Source: Juglans regia (taxonomy: Eukaryota > Streptophyta > Magnoliopsida > Fagales > Juglandaceae). Taken from it: DNA of 64,000 nucleotides. Positions 48,401-60,250 of the stretch are shown here, in pieces. The notes below the pieces were generated by a model. The model was not told the DNA's origin. It searched no databases and saw only the letters and a list, made by a program, of their open reading frames with translations. How positions within the stretch are numbered: position 1 is the first letter of the stretch; every line of letters starts with the position of its first letter. The stretch is taken from contig NC_049910.1 of the NCBI RefSeq assembly GCF_001411555.2, positions 29,173,150-29,237,149 of the forward strand. Reading direction: 5' to 3'. The translations under genes were made by a program, and so were the position numbers.

Positions 48401-48487
48401 TGGGCTACGCATCCTCAGGGCGATAAATTCGCATTCCATCAACTTTGATCCCCAAGCTTCGATTCTGAAAAAGCTTTTTATCATCAA
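45470..48487 (-). CDS. DYW-type pentatricopeptide repeat protein (organellar RNA editing factor)
   Basis: Intronless 1,005-residue PLS-class PPR protein. The N-terminus is basic and serine-rich, as in organellar targeting peptides. From about residue 125 it has a long run of P, L and S repeats with phrases such as GRQVHAEATKLGLVSD, GSALVDLYAKCGEM and DVVSWTALI. The C-terminus has the E/E+ region (EPGCSWVEISGQVHIF) and a complete DYW deaminase: HSERLA with the zinc histidine and catalytic glutamate near residues 937-939, CEDCH, and terminal CSCQDYW. DYW proteins edit C to U at specific sites in plastid or mitochondrial transcripts; which organelle and site cannot be told. The frame is intact. 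The first ATG is used; a later Met (residue 17) is possible. The stop lies about 6 bp from a decayed LpxA exon on the same strand. Confidence 0.95.
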   Translation of the reverse strand: MMIKSFFRIEAWGSKLMECEFIALRMRSPPPGFRFNFPNKLRTSSKSLLVSLRLNSSYCVALDVVESNPTSDSDYSDTRNSPSRFREGFQRKPRKATIRNLPNAVLLGDNIEKDVRSKAVDLDRMESLRSYSRVLRTCASEGSLNEGRTIHGQVIKKGIDPDSHLWVSLINAYAKCGSPTCARRVLEEMPERDVVSWTALIQGHVAEGYGGDGINLFCEMRREGVRPNEFTLATGLKACALCMDLNFGRQVHAEATKLGLVSDLFVGSALVDLYAKCGEMELADRVFFYMPEQNDVSWNALLNGYAQVGSGKEVFKLFSRMRESEMKFSKFTLSTVLKGCATSGNLREGQVVHSVAIKIGCKLDEILGCSLVDMYSKCGLACDALKVFKMIKDPDVVAWSAMITCLDQQGHSLEAVKLFLLMRCAGVPPNQFSFASLISAATDLGYLKYGESIHACMFKYGFENEISVSNTLITMYMKTGCPQSGARVFEEMTDHDLVSWNALLSGCHGFKTCDLGPRIFCQMLAEGFMPNMYTYISVLRACSSLWNLGFGRQVHAHIIKNSLDGIDFIGTALVDMYCKSKCLDDADVVFNRLINRDLFTWTAIITGHARTDKAEKAVKCINLMQQEGVRPNEYTLASCLGGCSHIAALETGQQLHSMAIKAGQVGDVFVSSAVVDMYAKCGCLEDAEAIFQGLVLRDVVAWNTMICGYSHHGYGHKALETFWTMLDEGTMPDAVTFLGVLSACSRMGLVEEGKKQFNSLSEVFGITPTVEHYACMVDILGRAGKFDEVERFIEKMELSPHALIWETVLGASKMHGNVEFGEKSAKRLFDLTPEVDSNYILLSNIFASKGRWDDVKNVRTLMSTRGVKKEPGCSWVEISGQVHIFVSQDSSHPKIRDIHLKLEDLSQKLTSAGYAPKMEHVLHNVTDKEKKEHLNHHSERLALGFALISTKPVKKIRIFKNLRICEDCHDVMKFTSDITNREIVVRDINRFHHFKDGTCSCQDYW

Positions 48488-48776
48488 ACCAAAAGTGCAT
48501 CAATAGTTACAGAGAAAGTCGACTAGTTGAGGAGAACGAAGGGAAGGGGAGGCGGCCCAGTAACTCGGCCGATCTGAACCTTAAGATTCCTTGGTATCGT
48601 GCGGCTGTGACACAAGTACGGCCAACCAATCTAAATTATCTAACCGTTCGATTAGTCAATATCAATTGATAGGAATCGTTGGGATTAGGGTCTTCATACT
48701 CGTCACTATAGCTTAAACTCGACTCGAGCAAGCGTATATAAATTTCGATAAATGACAGATTTATAATTGGAAAAGT
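48488..48776. other. PPR 5' flank, up to the TIR element
   Basis: Under 300 bp; it must hold the PPR promoter and leader. No clear TATA box was identified on the minus strand. It directly abuts the terminal inverted repeat at 48777. Confidence 0.5.
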
Positions 48777-48894
48777 CTACTTACAACCGGTTTGGGGAAC
48801 CGGCGCGAAACCGTGTCTTACGTGGCACAAAACGGCGTCGTTTGCATTTTGAAAATGAAATCGTTTCCTGCATATTTCACTTTCACATTTTCCT

Positions 48895-49165
48895 TCACTT
48901 TCTCCTGCTCGATCCAGACCCTTCTCCCCATTCCCATTGTCTTCCCCACGAGCTTTGTTCCGCTCTGCTTCGGTCAGCGTCGAAAGGAGTAAGGGCTTTC
49001 GGATTTCACTTTCTCCTGCTCGATCCGGACCCATCTTCTTCCCCTGGAAGGCTTCCTTCTGCTCTGGTTCGGTCAACGTCGAAACAAGTAAGGGGCTTCC
49101 AGATTTCACTTTCTCCCACTAGATCCAGACCCATCGTCTTCCCCAGGAAGGCTTCTTGGTCTTCT
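48895..49165 (+). repeat. Tandem repeats of about 100-110 bp near the left TIR
   Basis: Units starting TTCACTTTCTCC at about 48895, 49005 and 49105, each with a GATCC-GACCC phrase and a GTCAGCGTCGAAA-like phrase; the third is shortened. ORFs across them (for example 48767-49291) match no known protein. Confidence 0.8.
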
Positions 49166-49698
49166 CCACCAGAACCCACTTGGTCTTCTCCACCAGAGCC
49201 ACGAGTCCAGTTTGTCTTCTCCACCATATCTGTAATCATGGTTTTCATTTTGCTGTGTGTTTGTTATGGACTTACTGCAATGAAAAGGTAAAACAATGGC
49301 AGGGTATGGAAATATTACGTAAACACAGGAAGGTGATGAAAATGGAAATGCCCAATTCTTCTCTCCTTCTCATTTGCCCTAGCCCCTTTGATATTCTTCT
49401 TCCCAAATAAAGGTCCCACCTTTTTTCTTCTCCTTCCATCGTACTCCCCATCAGAACTCTAACAGTGTTCTTATTCGGGTTTCTTGCATTTTGTATATGC
49501 ATGTATTTTACATTGTAATACTCTGTATCTTAATAATTGATATCGTTCAAATTTTCTTTTAGCATATTTTTTCAGTAATCAAAAGTTTGTTAAAGAACAC
49601 AAAAGGCTTAGGTGATTTTTTTTTTCGTTTAAATTTCAACTAGAATTGCTTTGGTCACCTGCTGCATAACTTTGGATTTTCTTTATGGCTTTTTGTAG

Positions 49699-49785
49699 AA
49701 TAAGACAGTGTCTGTGTTTGAGACTACTATTCGTGTTCTTGGAGATTTACTCTCTGCTCATTTTATTGCAAGTGATTATGCTACG
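49699..49785 (+). pseudogene. Captured exon of EDEM/MNS-type alpha-mannosidase
   Basis: An 87-bp open segment bounded by TTTTGTAG and GTATTG, so it has apparent splice sites on both sides. It encodes NKTVSVFETTIRVLGDLLSA, then HFIASDYAT. GH47 mannosidases of the EDEM/MNS4-5 group, which mark misfolded glycoproteins for ER-associated degradation, carry a near-identical VSVFETTIR.LGGLLSAHLIASDY segment; here one conserved Gly has become Asp. Neighbouring exons (for example the DTPTG block) were not found, so this is a single captured exon. Confidence 0.7.
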
Positions 49786-51079
49786 GTATTGGTTATGCAT
49801 GTACCTTTACGAATTATTTTTATTACAATTTATGATTTTTTTTTAGTTAAAGCATTGGTTTTCCAGAAAAAGTATTGATGTGCTTTAGATCGACCTAAAA
49901 GGATTTAATTAGAAGGATTTATGAAAGAGGTTATTGATGCAACTTATGTGCATTTTACTTTCCATGCTGACATTTGTGACTTCTCTTGATAAATTATACT
50001 TGATGTGTAGAATATGTAGATCAATTATATGGTCTGTTTTTTATGGATTTTTTTTTAACTACTGATTTTATCATTTAAAAGTTGGATTGAAGGCAATGAT
50101 AACCAATGAACCTTCAGATACCACAACCATTTTTCATAAATGTGAAGACATCACATAAAAACAAGTTTATTTTCTTTAGTGTTGGTTAGGAAAAGAATTG
50201 GAACACTCTTGTTATTAATAATGTAAAATGCTCATAATTCTTTAGTTTTAGCCCCTCTTTATTTGTTCTATTCTACAAATTGCCACATGCCCTATGTACC
50301 ATTGATCATATGAGGTTTTTATACTTCAGTTTTAGGCCCTTTTTATTCTTTCTGTTCTATTCTTCTGCAGGTTTTTAGCTTGTTCTTTGTAATAGTTTCA
50401 TTGCTTTTGAGAGCCTTGCTCTAGCATTGCTTAAAGGTATGCATTGCTCCAAATGTTGCACTTTATACATTTTCCTCTACTTCCCTGAATTGTTTGGTTA
50501 CACTGCATAACATATATACTTTTGTGGCCTTCATCCAGGTGAAATCTAGAAGAGAGAGATTTTACTATCGAATAGAAATGATGGGGTTCTAAAAGAGTTG
50601 GTGCTTCTGGAGCAATAAGTTGAAATAAGGCATTTACGCACACTACTCCGGCTGTATTGGGCTTTTCTAGTTGTTGTATCATGTTACTTAATAGTATCTA
50701 ATTGATTTCAGAACTTAGTTTGTAAATACATAACTTAAGTCTGTGTTTCTGACTTATGTAAATCCAAAACAATGTGGTTGGTATATAAAGCCTTGGTGAA
50801 GGCAACCATTGAAATGAATATAAATCTAGCTTTTTACCACCTCTTGTTTCCAGTAGTTCTTGTGCATTAAACATGTCAACATGCCAACAGATTTATGCAT
50901 GCCAACATGCCAACAGATTTTCAGCAGTTATAGCTTTTAACATGCCAATAGATTTACGCATTAAAAATGCAATCAATAAAATGCAATCAAAAGCCACTCA
51001 TTTGAAATGCAATTTGCCTAGCAATAAAATGCAATCTACTTTTAACACGCATTAAGTTACTACCATCCACAGCAAACCA

Positions 51080-51430
51080 TTATAAAATCTATGAAATAAA
51101 ATCTATGAAATAAATCCATGAATTACATTCAATACAAAATCCATGAATTACATTCAAACCACAAAAAACCCATTACAAAATTACAAATTCCAAATCCATG
51201 AATTACATTGAATACACAACAAACCCATTACAAAATCCATGAATTACATTGGATTTACATCCATGAATTAAATTAAATACACAACAAACCCATTACAAAA
51301 TTCATGAATTACATCCATGAATTACATTGGATTTACATCCATGAATTATATTAAATACACAACAAACACATTACAAAATCCATGAATTACATTCAATACA
51401 CAAAATCCATGAATTACATCCATGAAAATA
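51080..51430. repeat. AT-rich minisatellite ('CCATGAATTACATT')
   Basis: Many copies of short phrases such as CCATGAATTACATT and ACAACAAACCCATTACAAAA in irregular tandem order. It lies inside the TIR element; no function is evident. A shorter array with ATGCCAACATGCCAACAG precedes it at about 50870-50950. Confidence 0.85.
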
Positions 51431-52254
51431 GAGGTTTCTTATTTCCTCAGCACGTACAGAGTTGCCCTGGTCCTCCTCCAATGATGCCCATGTCATCCAG
51501 GTTACATAACTTTGTGAATTTATATTCAACGAGGACTTAAATAATCTTCTGGCTGCTGATAAATTACGAAGCCTCTATTCAAGAACACCCCAAGCCTGCA
51601 ATGATTTTTATTCTGGTAAGTTGTAATAATAATAATATAGTTTGCAATCTCATAGAGCTACTACACTAAGCCAAACCAAATAGAACGTTTTGTTGCTACA
51701 ACATCACACGACATGTTCATTACTTGAACACATCGAGCAGCACTTTTACTAGTTGAGTTGATTGACAGGGCTATTTGGTACAATTCCCTTGCCTTTGCGA
51801 CGTTTCCTTCTTTCCATTCCATCCATCCCCACGCCTAAACAGCCACAAATCCTAATCATTAAATTAGTTTTCCAGTGGTTCACAAAGTGCTTGAAAAGAA
51901 ATGGATGGACGCGATTTCTTGTGCTAAATCATTATAACGCACGAAGAAATCAAAATACAAGAACTACTAACAATCAGAATGGGAAAATATAGATTAAAAT
52001 AATCTGCATCACCATCAGAGGCAGCTGCTTCCTCTTAGCTTGTCTAAGATTAAAATTATAGTATTTATAAAACCCCAAATTTCCACCATTTTAATGCGGT
52101 CTGTAATAACTGTCAGTGCAAGAAATTTGGTACTTGACAGAGCCCCAAAATAGAAATATTTCATCCAAGGAACGTAAAAATCCAAGATCCCAAACAGAAA
52201 CATGCACCACCACAACACAGAATGTATTATAAATTACCTGAAGCTAGCCACGGA

Positions 52255-52445
52255 GACACCCACACAACACAGATTTGGACGAGACACCCACAGAGATGGA
52301 AGAAACACCCACACGAAGCTACTTATTCGGAGACACCCACAGAGATGGACGACACCCACGGAGACAGCCACACAAGATGCAGCGTCGCAGACCCAACAAT
52401 GCGCAGGCGGAGACAGCCACACAAGAAGCAGCGTCGCAGACCCCA
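52255..52445. repeat. Tandem repeats near the right TIR
   Basis: Repeats with GGAGACACCCAC and GAGACAGCCACACAAGA cores, plus two copies of GCAGCGTCGCAGACCC. They create overlapping ORFs on both strands (for example 52202-52462) that look like repeat artefacts. Confidence 0.8.
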
Positions 52446-52601
52446 GTTTTGATTTTGTCTGAATAAGACAATGAGAAATCTGAAATTTTTACTCCCTCCA
52501 TTTCATTTCACTTTTTCTTTTTTTTAAATAAATTAGCAGCTGACGTGGCAGTACCACGTCAGCCGATTCCGCGCCGATTCCGCAACGGCGGTTGCAAGCA
52601 G

Positions 52602-53270
52602 AAGAACTGTCGTTCCTCATAACTTCCAACATTCATAGGATTATTTTATAATTTTTTATACAACTAAATAATACTTTATTAAAATATTAGAATCACCTTT
52701 CATTTAAAATAGATTTTTAGAAACTAGTTGTAAAAATATTATATTTATGAAATTATTTGTAACCATCACTTCATCATCTTCTAACATCACACAAAAAACA
52801 AATAAGTAGCAATCTCTTAAAAATCAATTGTACAAGATATTTGCCAATTCTATATCATTAATAATTGAAGAAATAATTATTATTCATTATTTATCCGTCA
52901 ATTACTTAAACTAAAAATGATGAGAAGATGATGAAAAAATTATGGCTAAAAATTTATTAATAGAATTTTCCTTTGCAACATTATCTTAAACTAAAAGCCC
53001 CCTTAATCTTGACTACTAACAGTTCAGTGTGTATATGTATTGTACTTCTAAAGCGTGTGATCATTGATAGTAAGTGCACATGTAAAAGGATTAGGAAAAT
53101 ATGAGAGATTTAGAAATGAATAATTGAGGTTTAAAATTTTGAAATGTTAGGCTGGACTAAATGATCAAACATCTAAAATAGAAACATGAAAAGAATGTGA
53201 TGGACAAGTATGTACGTTGCTTGAAATATTAGCAAATTTTGAGGATCAAATTTTTATAAGGATGGAAGTT
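52602..53270. other. AT-rich intergenic, no gene seen
   Basis: No ORF or recognised repeat. Confidence 0.5.
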
Positions 53271-55783
53271 TGTGACAACCCAATCCTAAGTTTATGCCAT
53301 AAGATAAGTTTTATGCATTTTTCAGATTATTATTATCATCACCATCATCAGATTTTAATAGGATTATTATCATACTATTTGTAATTGTATGACCCTTAGG
53401 TTGTGCAATAGTCACTAGAGTTCTTCTGCCTTGTTTGTTCCTATCTCCAAGACTCCACCCGTAAGCTTAAGTGTATATCTCCTAGTTGAATAAATTTCCT
53501 AATGGGAAACTTACTCCCAACTCCAAACTCTATCCAATCACCTAGAGGCTCACGTTATTCCCTCCCCTCACCTATAAAACCACCTCGAGACCCTCAAAAT
53601 TAAACATAAGAAAATCCAATTCATGCAGGAAGGAAAACTCACACTCATAACAACATTTTTCCTCCCACGTCTCAGCCCTGGCTTTTCCATAAACCATAGT
53701 GGAGACCATCATAAATAGTCATCATAAGTCCTCTGTTTTCTCTTCTTCAAAATAGAGCACCGCCCCATTCAAGAGAGATCAATGAGTCTCCACCATGCCA
53801 AAGTAGCTACGGACAGCCCAAAAATTGTCGTCGTCGGAGTACACCTAGAATATGTCGACGCCTTGGAAAACCATCGTAAGCCAACGGCCATTAGCGTCTC
53901 TCCTCTGTCAACAACCAAAGAGGCCTCGTGTGTGTTCTACTCAGCCCAATCCCGTCGCACCCACTCCCTTAGGTAAGCCGTTGTCGTCGCACTCTACCTC
54001 CTCTCTCTCTCGGTTGCTTCTCGGCTTGGCAGAACTCTCTCTCCCTCTCTCGACGTTGCGACACCACAAAGGACCCTGCAACTGCGCCACCTTGACTTCC
54101 AGCCGCTTGAGCCACCGTACCATGCAACCTCCTCTCTCGGTGAGTCCATCGTAGAACTTCCCCTCCCTCGCGATCTCTCTGTTTTTGGCCCATGTGTTTT
54201 GATTTCCAGAGGAACCCTAGAGTTCTTGATGGGCCCTAAGCCATTATGTGCGTGTGCTAGGCTTATTTAGATGGACTTATGGGCCAGATTGCAACTCTTA
54301 CAGATTCTAATGATCTTTAAATAGACTTACATTTTAATCGGGGCTTGACTTTATTATGTGTCAGCGACTGTTTTAGTAATTTTATTGGGCTTAATATTTT
54401 AAATGTGTGTTTTTACTTAAATAAATATATTAGTCAAAGGCTCATCTTTATAAGAAAGTGTTTAAAGAATTTGAAATATATTTTAAAGTATACTATTAAG
54501 CCTAATATTTTAGTTTCCTTTGTCAATTTAGTAGGATTTTAATAAAATTATTATGTTATACTTTAAATAGAAAAATTAAGGAATATGTTATGAGTTTTGA
54601 ATAATTATGTTAAGAAATGAAACCTATTTTAAGAATTGGGGTTTTATGACTTATTTTAAAATAGCCCAAGTATTCTATTATATTATAATATATTATTAGT
54701 ATTTAAGTAATTTAAATATCAGGATTTATTGATTATGGTGTTAAAAAAAAGATTTATTTGACTATCTTTTAAATTGTGAATTTAATTAAGTAGGATATTA
54801 GTATATATTGTCCCTAGACAGATTTAGTGATAATTAATATTGCGTATAGGTGACAAGCTACGAAGTGAGATTCAAGACGAAGCGTAGCGAGGTATGTAAT
54901 TTGATCACAAATTAAGATCATCACAGTGCAACTTATATAGATTATATTAGCATCAGTTCTTTGACAAACATTTTTTTATATACCACTCATATCATATGCA
55001 AACATGTTATCCAACATAACATACGATCATGTCATTCCGCATCATGTTCAAATTCAAAAATTATAACTATGTATGTATTATGTTACACATCTCATGTGTA
55101 TAAGACACGTAAGCTATCTTAAGTTCAAGTGCAAGATAAGATAAGATCAGTTAATCAGATGGCCATTCAGATGCATGTTACCGATGCAGTTCAGTTTTAG
55201 AGTGGCTGGGCAAGGGACGGACTCAAGCGTGATCCACCATAGTATGCCAAAATACCATCAGCGGCTCCCTTCGCGGCCTCTGGACGTGGGGCCAGTTCAC
55301 AACTTCGCACACAGGATTAAGTGTGTTAACCAGTCAAATCAATCAGTTAAGTCAGATCAGATAGTTAAGTCAGATTAGTCAATTAATTAAGATAAATCAA
55401 GTCATGCATAACATAAACATCAGTACAAACAGTCATGATTTTAAGCTCTTAGCATGAAAACTTTTACGAAAACCTTATGTTTATTATGTTTACGTTGTGA
55501 TGGATTTCTTTATAAGTTTTCGACTCATTTTAGTTTGTTTTCATATTTTTAACCACCAATAATGAATACGACAGGCACGCCAGGATTAGAAGGAGCAGTT
55601 GATTTCGTTTCAGACTTTCTTGAATAAAATTATTTTTTATGATATAAATTTATTCAGTTTATTTATTTAATATTTTTGGAAAACATTTTATTAGACATTT
55701 TTTCTACAAAATAAATCATAATTTCATTTATTAAATATGATATCTCTTGCCGGGTTTATTTTATGAAAAACAAACACGTAACA
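53271..55783 (+). mobile_element. Probable solo gypsy LTR (2.5 kb)
   Basis: Starts TGTGACAACCCAATCC and ends near ACACGTAACA. It has a TATA box (CTATAAAACC, about 53570), a GC- and CT-rich leader (53.85-54.2 kb), an AT-rich middle and a GGCTGGG..GATCCACC segment near 55200-55270, matching the architecture of the other long LTRs here. No 5-bp target duplication was confirmed and no partner LTR or coding region adjoins it. Confidence 0.5.
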
Positions 55784-56259
55784 CTCTTAGCTTACGGGAA
55801 ATGCACATTTTTTCACTTAAAAGCAATCTTGGCCTATTTTTAAGAGAAAATCCACCAAAAACCAAAACTAAGACAAGGGAGTCTGAGGGCAAAGGACAGA
55901 GTAAAAGATACATTTCCTAAGTAGAAACTATCAAATAATGAATGTCCACAGGGGCATTTGCTAACCCAAACTCGTAACAACAACAAAAAACAAAAAAAGG
56001 TCATAATATGCATTTGCTCCGAGCAAGTTGCTCGTATTCTCTCAACTATATAACCAACATTCTCTACTGTAATCTCTATTCAGCTAACATGTAAGACAAA
56101 GGCAATTGAAGTATTGCTACCACATGGAATGTTTACAGATGGTATTTCCACAAGACCTCCTGCTTCCTTCACTCTCTTCGGTTGTGATGCGCTTCAATCT
56201 ACAGAACGTCCTACTATAATCATTGTAATGCCTCCTTTCAAGATCTGCTGCTTCTCTGG
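55784..56259. other. 3' flank of the kinase pseudogene
   Basis: No independent gene seen. On the minus strand this would be the 3' UTR region of the kinase locus. Confidence 0.5.
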
Positions 56260-57262
56260 TCAAATTTTTTCCATCATGTGGTCAAGAGGTTGAATGTGAC
56301 TGGTTGATGACATGACAACGTCAGTACCCCTCTAACATCCAAAGCACCTAAAGAGGATAATGTAAAGAGAAATATGTGAACCAGAAAGTGTAACGTATAG
56401 CAAATAATATCTTCTTATCATCATCAAAATATTTGATGAGCAGAAGTAATGCTTTGTATATGTATAAAAGAGGTCTCCCCAATGAATTCTAAGTCTCCAA
56501 CCTGAGATATGCGAGGCCGTGAATAAGGGTCCCACCGGATGCATAAGGAGGCACATTGCAGCGTGCGATGAACCTCGTGCTTTGAGTAGCAGCTTTTTAA
56601 GCAAGGGTCAACAAGCTCATGAACAACTTGTTTTGCTAGCAATGGTCTTGCCTGATCCAAATTTGAAACGCAAGCAATGGCAAAGGAAAAAACTTTAAAT
56701 TTACTCATGTTTATAATAACCCGCAGGGATATACTAACCTGGGAAGAAAATTTTGAATCTTAACTATGCTAATATCTTCTCAAATATTTAAGTTGATACC
56801 CATTCAGTGAGAAACTGCTGGCCTTTGGGCCGGTTTATGTCCATAGCTTTCCTCCCTGTAACAAGCTCCAGTAGTACTACCCCAAAGGAATACACATCAG
56901 CTTTTTCGGTTATTTGGCCACTTTGAGCATATTCAGGAGCTAAGTACTTGCAGAATGCCATGTTTTTTTTTTTTTTTTGTCATTTTTTGCAAATATTATA
57001 ACCAAGAAGAAAATAATTGTAGACAGGCTTCACCCAAATGTTCCAATTACTCTTGTGTCCACCCCCATGTCTCCATCTGGCTGCCACCTAGCCAGTCCAA
57101 AATCTCCCACCTTAAGTACAAAAATAGTAGTCAGTTTTGCATGTTCTATTGATATGCAGAAGCACTTAAAAAACACATTTTTTGGGCAACTTATAATTTG
57201 ATACAGAAGAAACAGCAAACATTTATAGAAGGTATGGTAATGAAGGACGTATATAGCATTTT

Positions 57263-58053
57263 TTTTGTAAGTAAAAATTTATTAATATCAATAGACGTAA
57301 CCAAGTACACTGGGTGTATACATGAAGAGAGAACACCTAGCCATAATAGAGTACCCCTAATGGCCAATAAGTCCATCCAATATACACCAAGCCCGACTGG
57401 AACAAAACATTCCTCCCCACAACAAAGCAAATCACTGTAACTACCCCAACCCCTTGTTTCCACAAAACTAAGATACCACCCGAAACTCCCTTAGAAGCTA
57501 CATTCTACATACTATACCCAAAACTAATACCACACCCTTACATACAATCCTACCCTCCCTCTAGTCCTCCTTCGACTTGAACTACCACCCTTAACGTCAT
57601 AGTTAATTGTTCACGTAAAATGCTTTAACTGCCTGTTCTTCTTAAATCTTAATTTCGTTTTAAGTGACCCGTTTCAATAGCAATGAGTAGTGTTGTGAAT
57701 TGGTCATCAAATCTTCCACGCGTAATCACACACTGTTATGTTTTTTCATTAACTTTTTGCAGAACTTAATCCAATGATGAACCAACCAACGAAGGAAGAG
57801 ATATCAAGGGGCAACATCTTCCCTAGACTCAGCTCCCAACTGTACACTAGGCCCTAAACATTCCTCCTCGTAAGGTATTAACGACAAGCCCACAATTTCC
57901 TCCACACCATCTCCTACATTCAAATGTCGTACCTCCTCAACAACACCCTTGTTTCACAAGATGCCTGAAGAGATACCGACAAATTGGTTATCTTTGTCAT
58001 GAGTGGCGAGGCCAATGGTTAAAAATCATTGGTTTAACAAAACCCTTGTCACG
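57263..58053 (-). mobile_element. 5'-truncated LINE with perfect 14-bp target duplication
   Basis: GTATATAGCATTTT is repeated exactly at 57249-57262 and 58054-58067. On the minus strand the insert ends in a plant LINE 3' signature (TATTAATAAATTTTTACTTAC, cited by its core AATAAATTTTTAC) followed by an A-tail. It lies in the intron between the HRD-region exon and the DFG exon of the kinase locus. No RT domain is retained. Confidence 0.92.
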
Positions 58054-59411
58054 GTATATAGCATTTTAAGAGCATGACATACCAATGGTTCAAAATCATG
58101 GGTGAGCAGAATGTTGTTAGGCCGCATATCGCGGTTGACAATACAACCAACTCTACATTCTTCATGAAGGTATCTCAATCCACGAGCAGCACCAATTACA
58201 ATTTTTTGTCGTGCAGACCATTCTAGTGGATTTAGTTTTCTTCCTGCAATATTCGAACATTCTACTGAATGTTGTCAGAGAAGTGATGGCATAAATAGTT
58301 TTAAACAACAAAAAGAAACAAAGAGAACTGAAGCTTTGACAAACTGAGTGTTAGACCAGTTATGATTTGGTCTTCTAAGTCAGCTGGAATGCGGAAGCTT
58401 TTAGTTCAATTAAAGTAAAATCGAGAAATAAATTTTGAAATCTTCATATAGAGGAAAATCTCCCTTAAGACAGAGATGCTTGCTAGTCACATCCGTAATA
58501 ATATTACCACTACTGAACGTTAAGTTACTGAAAAAATAGGGTTAGGGTAAAATACCATATAGATGAGAATCCAAAGACCCATTGCAAATGTATTCATATA
58601 CTAGCAACCTTTTTCCATCCTCCACACAGAAACCAATAAGCATCACAACATTACGATGTTGTGCACAGCTTAAGACTTCAACTTCTGAGCAAAATTCTAG
58701 ATCACCTTGGGAACTAGCCAATTTGTATTGCTTGACAGCAACAACACGACTATCTGGTAAAACACCTCGATGTACAGAGCCAAATCCACCTTCTACCAAG
58801 AAAATTTCCTGTGAAAATCCACCTGTAGCAAATTCCAGCTCAGAAAATGCGAACCATCTTGGAGGGTTCCCAAATAAAGGTGCCTTGTGCTGACAAATGG
58901 AACACAATGGAGGAGGGCCAAGGGGTGGATTTCTGGATAATGAAATTGCTTCTCTTAAACTTCTGTTTAAGTCCAAATCAAGCCTATAATTCAGTACTCC
59001 AATACAAGGATCTTCATCTAATTTAGACAATTTCTCCAACAAGGCTCTGTATGGGGAAGTCAGAACCTTCTCGTTGTGTCTTTCTGAACCTTCCACCGTA
59101 TGGTTTGAATATTCACCACCAGAACTAAGAATGTTTGCCATCCAATGCTGGAAATATGAATTCATAGAACAAGAACTCAATCTGTCACTATCTGTGTCAG
59201 AGTCACATTCATCCAGGTTTTCATTTTCTCTCGCAGTAAATTGGAGCTCTTTCTCAAGTCTCCCAACAATTCCAGAAAGGACAAATGGTGAATTCTCTGG
59301 ATCCGAGCTAGATATTGATGACGTTCCAACATCAGTTGTAGTCAATGGTGACTCATGGTCTGGACTACTTGCTGGAGTCACAGGAGGCCCTCTAATCATA
59401 TTCAGCTATTG

Positions 59412-60250
59412 AAACTTGCTCTTCAGATGTTCTGGAGATGTTCCTAACCCAGATCTCAAGGACATCTCAAGAAAAAAAATGAGCTAGCTGTACTACATAG
59501 ACGTTCATTGTACTTAATAGAAGAGCTGGACAACTCAACAATTCAATCAGTCCCCATGGCCGTGAGAGTAAAGCACTGTCATTGTTTCAGCCCTTGGACT
59601 TTTTAGTAAGCATCACGGCATCAATTTTACATGCTCTTGAATTTAATGCAAATGAAGTGGAAATTAAAGAAAAAAGCGTCCTGCCACTTTCAGGACTTTC
59701 AGGTGTGAAAGTCTGCTACACAACCAGATGGAGAAGATGAAGTTCAACAACAAAAGCAAATCACATCAACAAATGATAACTTCTTTATCTTGTTTGATAA
59801 ATCAGTGTGTATATCTTATCATGTAAATAACAAATCATGTACAATTTCAGTCTATAAATAAACGTCCATGTCCACCAAATTAGTGTGCGACAATTACAGT
59901 GGTTTCAGTGTGTAAAAATTCTTATAATATAACTAGTTTTTTCACCAAAAGAACAAATACAAAAAGGACCTCAAAATTACACAAAAGACAATAGCGAATT
60001 AAAAGTATTTATGCATGAAAGAAACATTAATTCAATTCTACAAGATTTAATTTTGAATTTAGGAAAAATCCCCAAAAAGCGTGTCCATGAATGAAGTACA
60101 AAGCAGGAATATCCACCTACCAGCTACCAACAATAAAATATTTTTACAAAAAAAAAAAAAAACATAATTAATGTCACAAAATCAAACAAAAAGGAAATTT
60201 ATAAATACATTTGGGTTAACTCAATTAGGTTGAAAGACAATGAAAGTTAC
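59412..60250. other. Intron-like span of the kinase locus
   Basis: About 840 bp between the first exon and the linker exon. The expected additional USP-domain exon of this family was looked for on the minus strand and not seen. An A-run is at about 60146-60161. Confidence 0.5.

Larger units (their letters stand above)
48777..52601. mobile_element. TIR element carrying a mannosidase exon (Pack-MULE-like)
   Basis: GC-rich ends form imperfect inverted repeats of about 48 bp. Left 48777: CTACTTACAACCGGTTTGG, then AACCGGCGCG. Right, reverse complement from 52601: CTGCTTGCAACCGCCGTTG, then AATCGGCGCG. ACGTGG follows on both sides. Each end then has its own short tandem repeats (48895-49165; 52260-52440). 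The interior is AT-rich and includes one exon-like piece of an EDEM-type mannosidase (49699-49785). There is no transposase. Length (3.8 kb), long TIRs and captured exon fit a Pack-MULE, but no clear 9-bp target duplication was found, so the family assignment is tentative. Confidence 0.5.

Noticed and set aside
48767..49291. 174-residue ORF upstream of the PPR gene
   Set aside because: It runs across the tandem DNA repeats of the TIR element and has equally long ORFs in the other frames; a composition effect.
52202..52466. Overlapping His/Thr-rich ORFs on both strands
   Set aside because: They are translations of short tandem repeats inside the right end of the TIR element.
56262..56604. Independent short minus-strand genes in the kinase 3' region
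   Set aside because: They read through exon-intron boundaries of the kinase locus; only the kinase exon frames show similarity.
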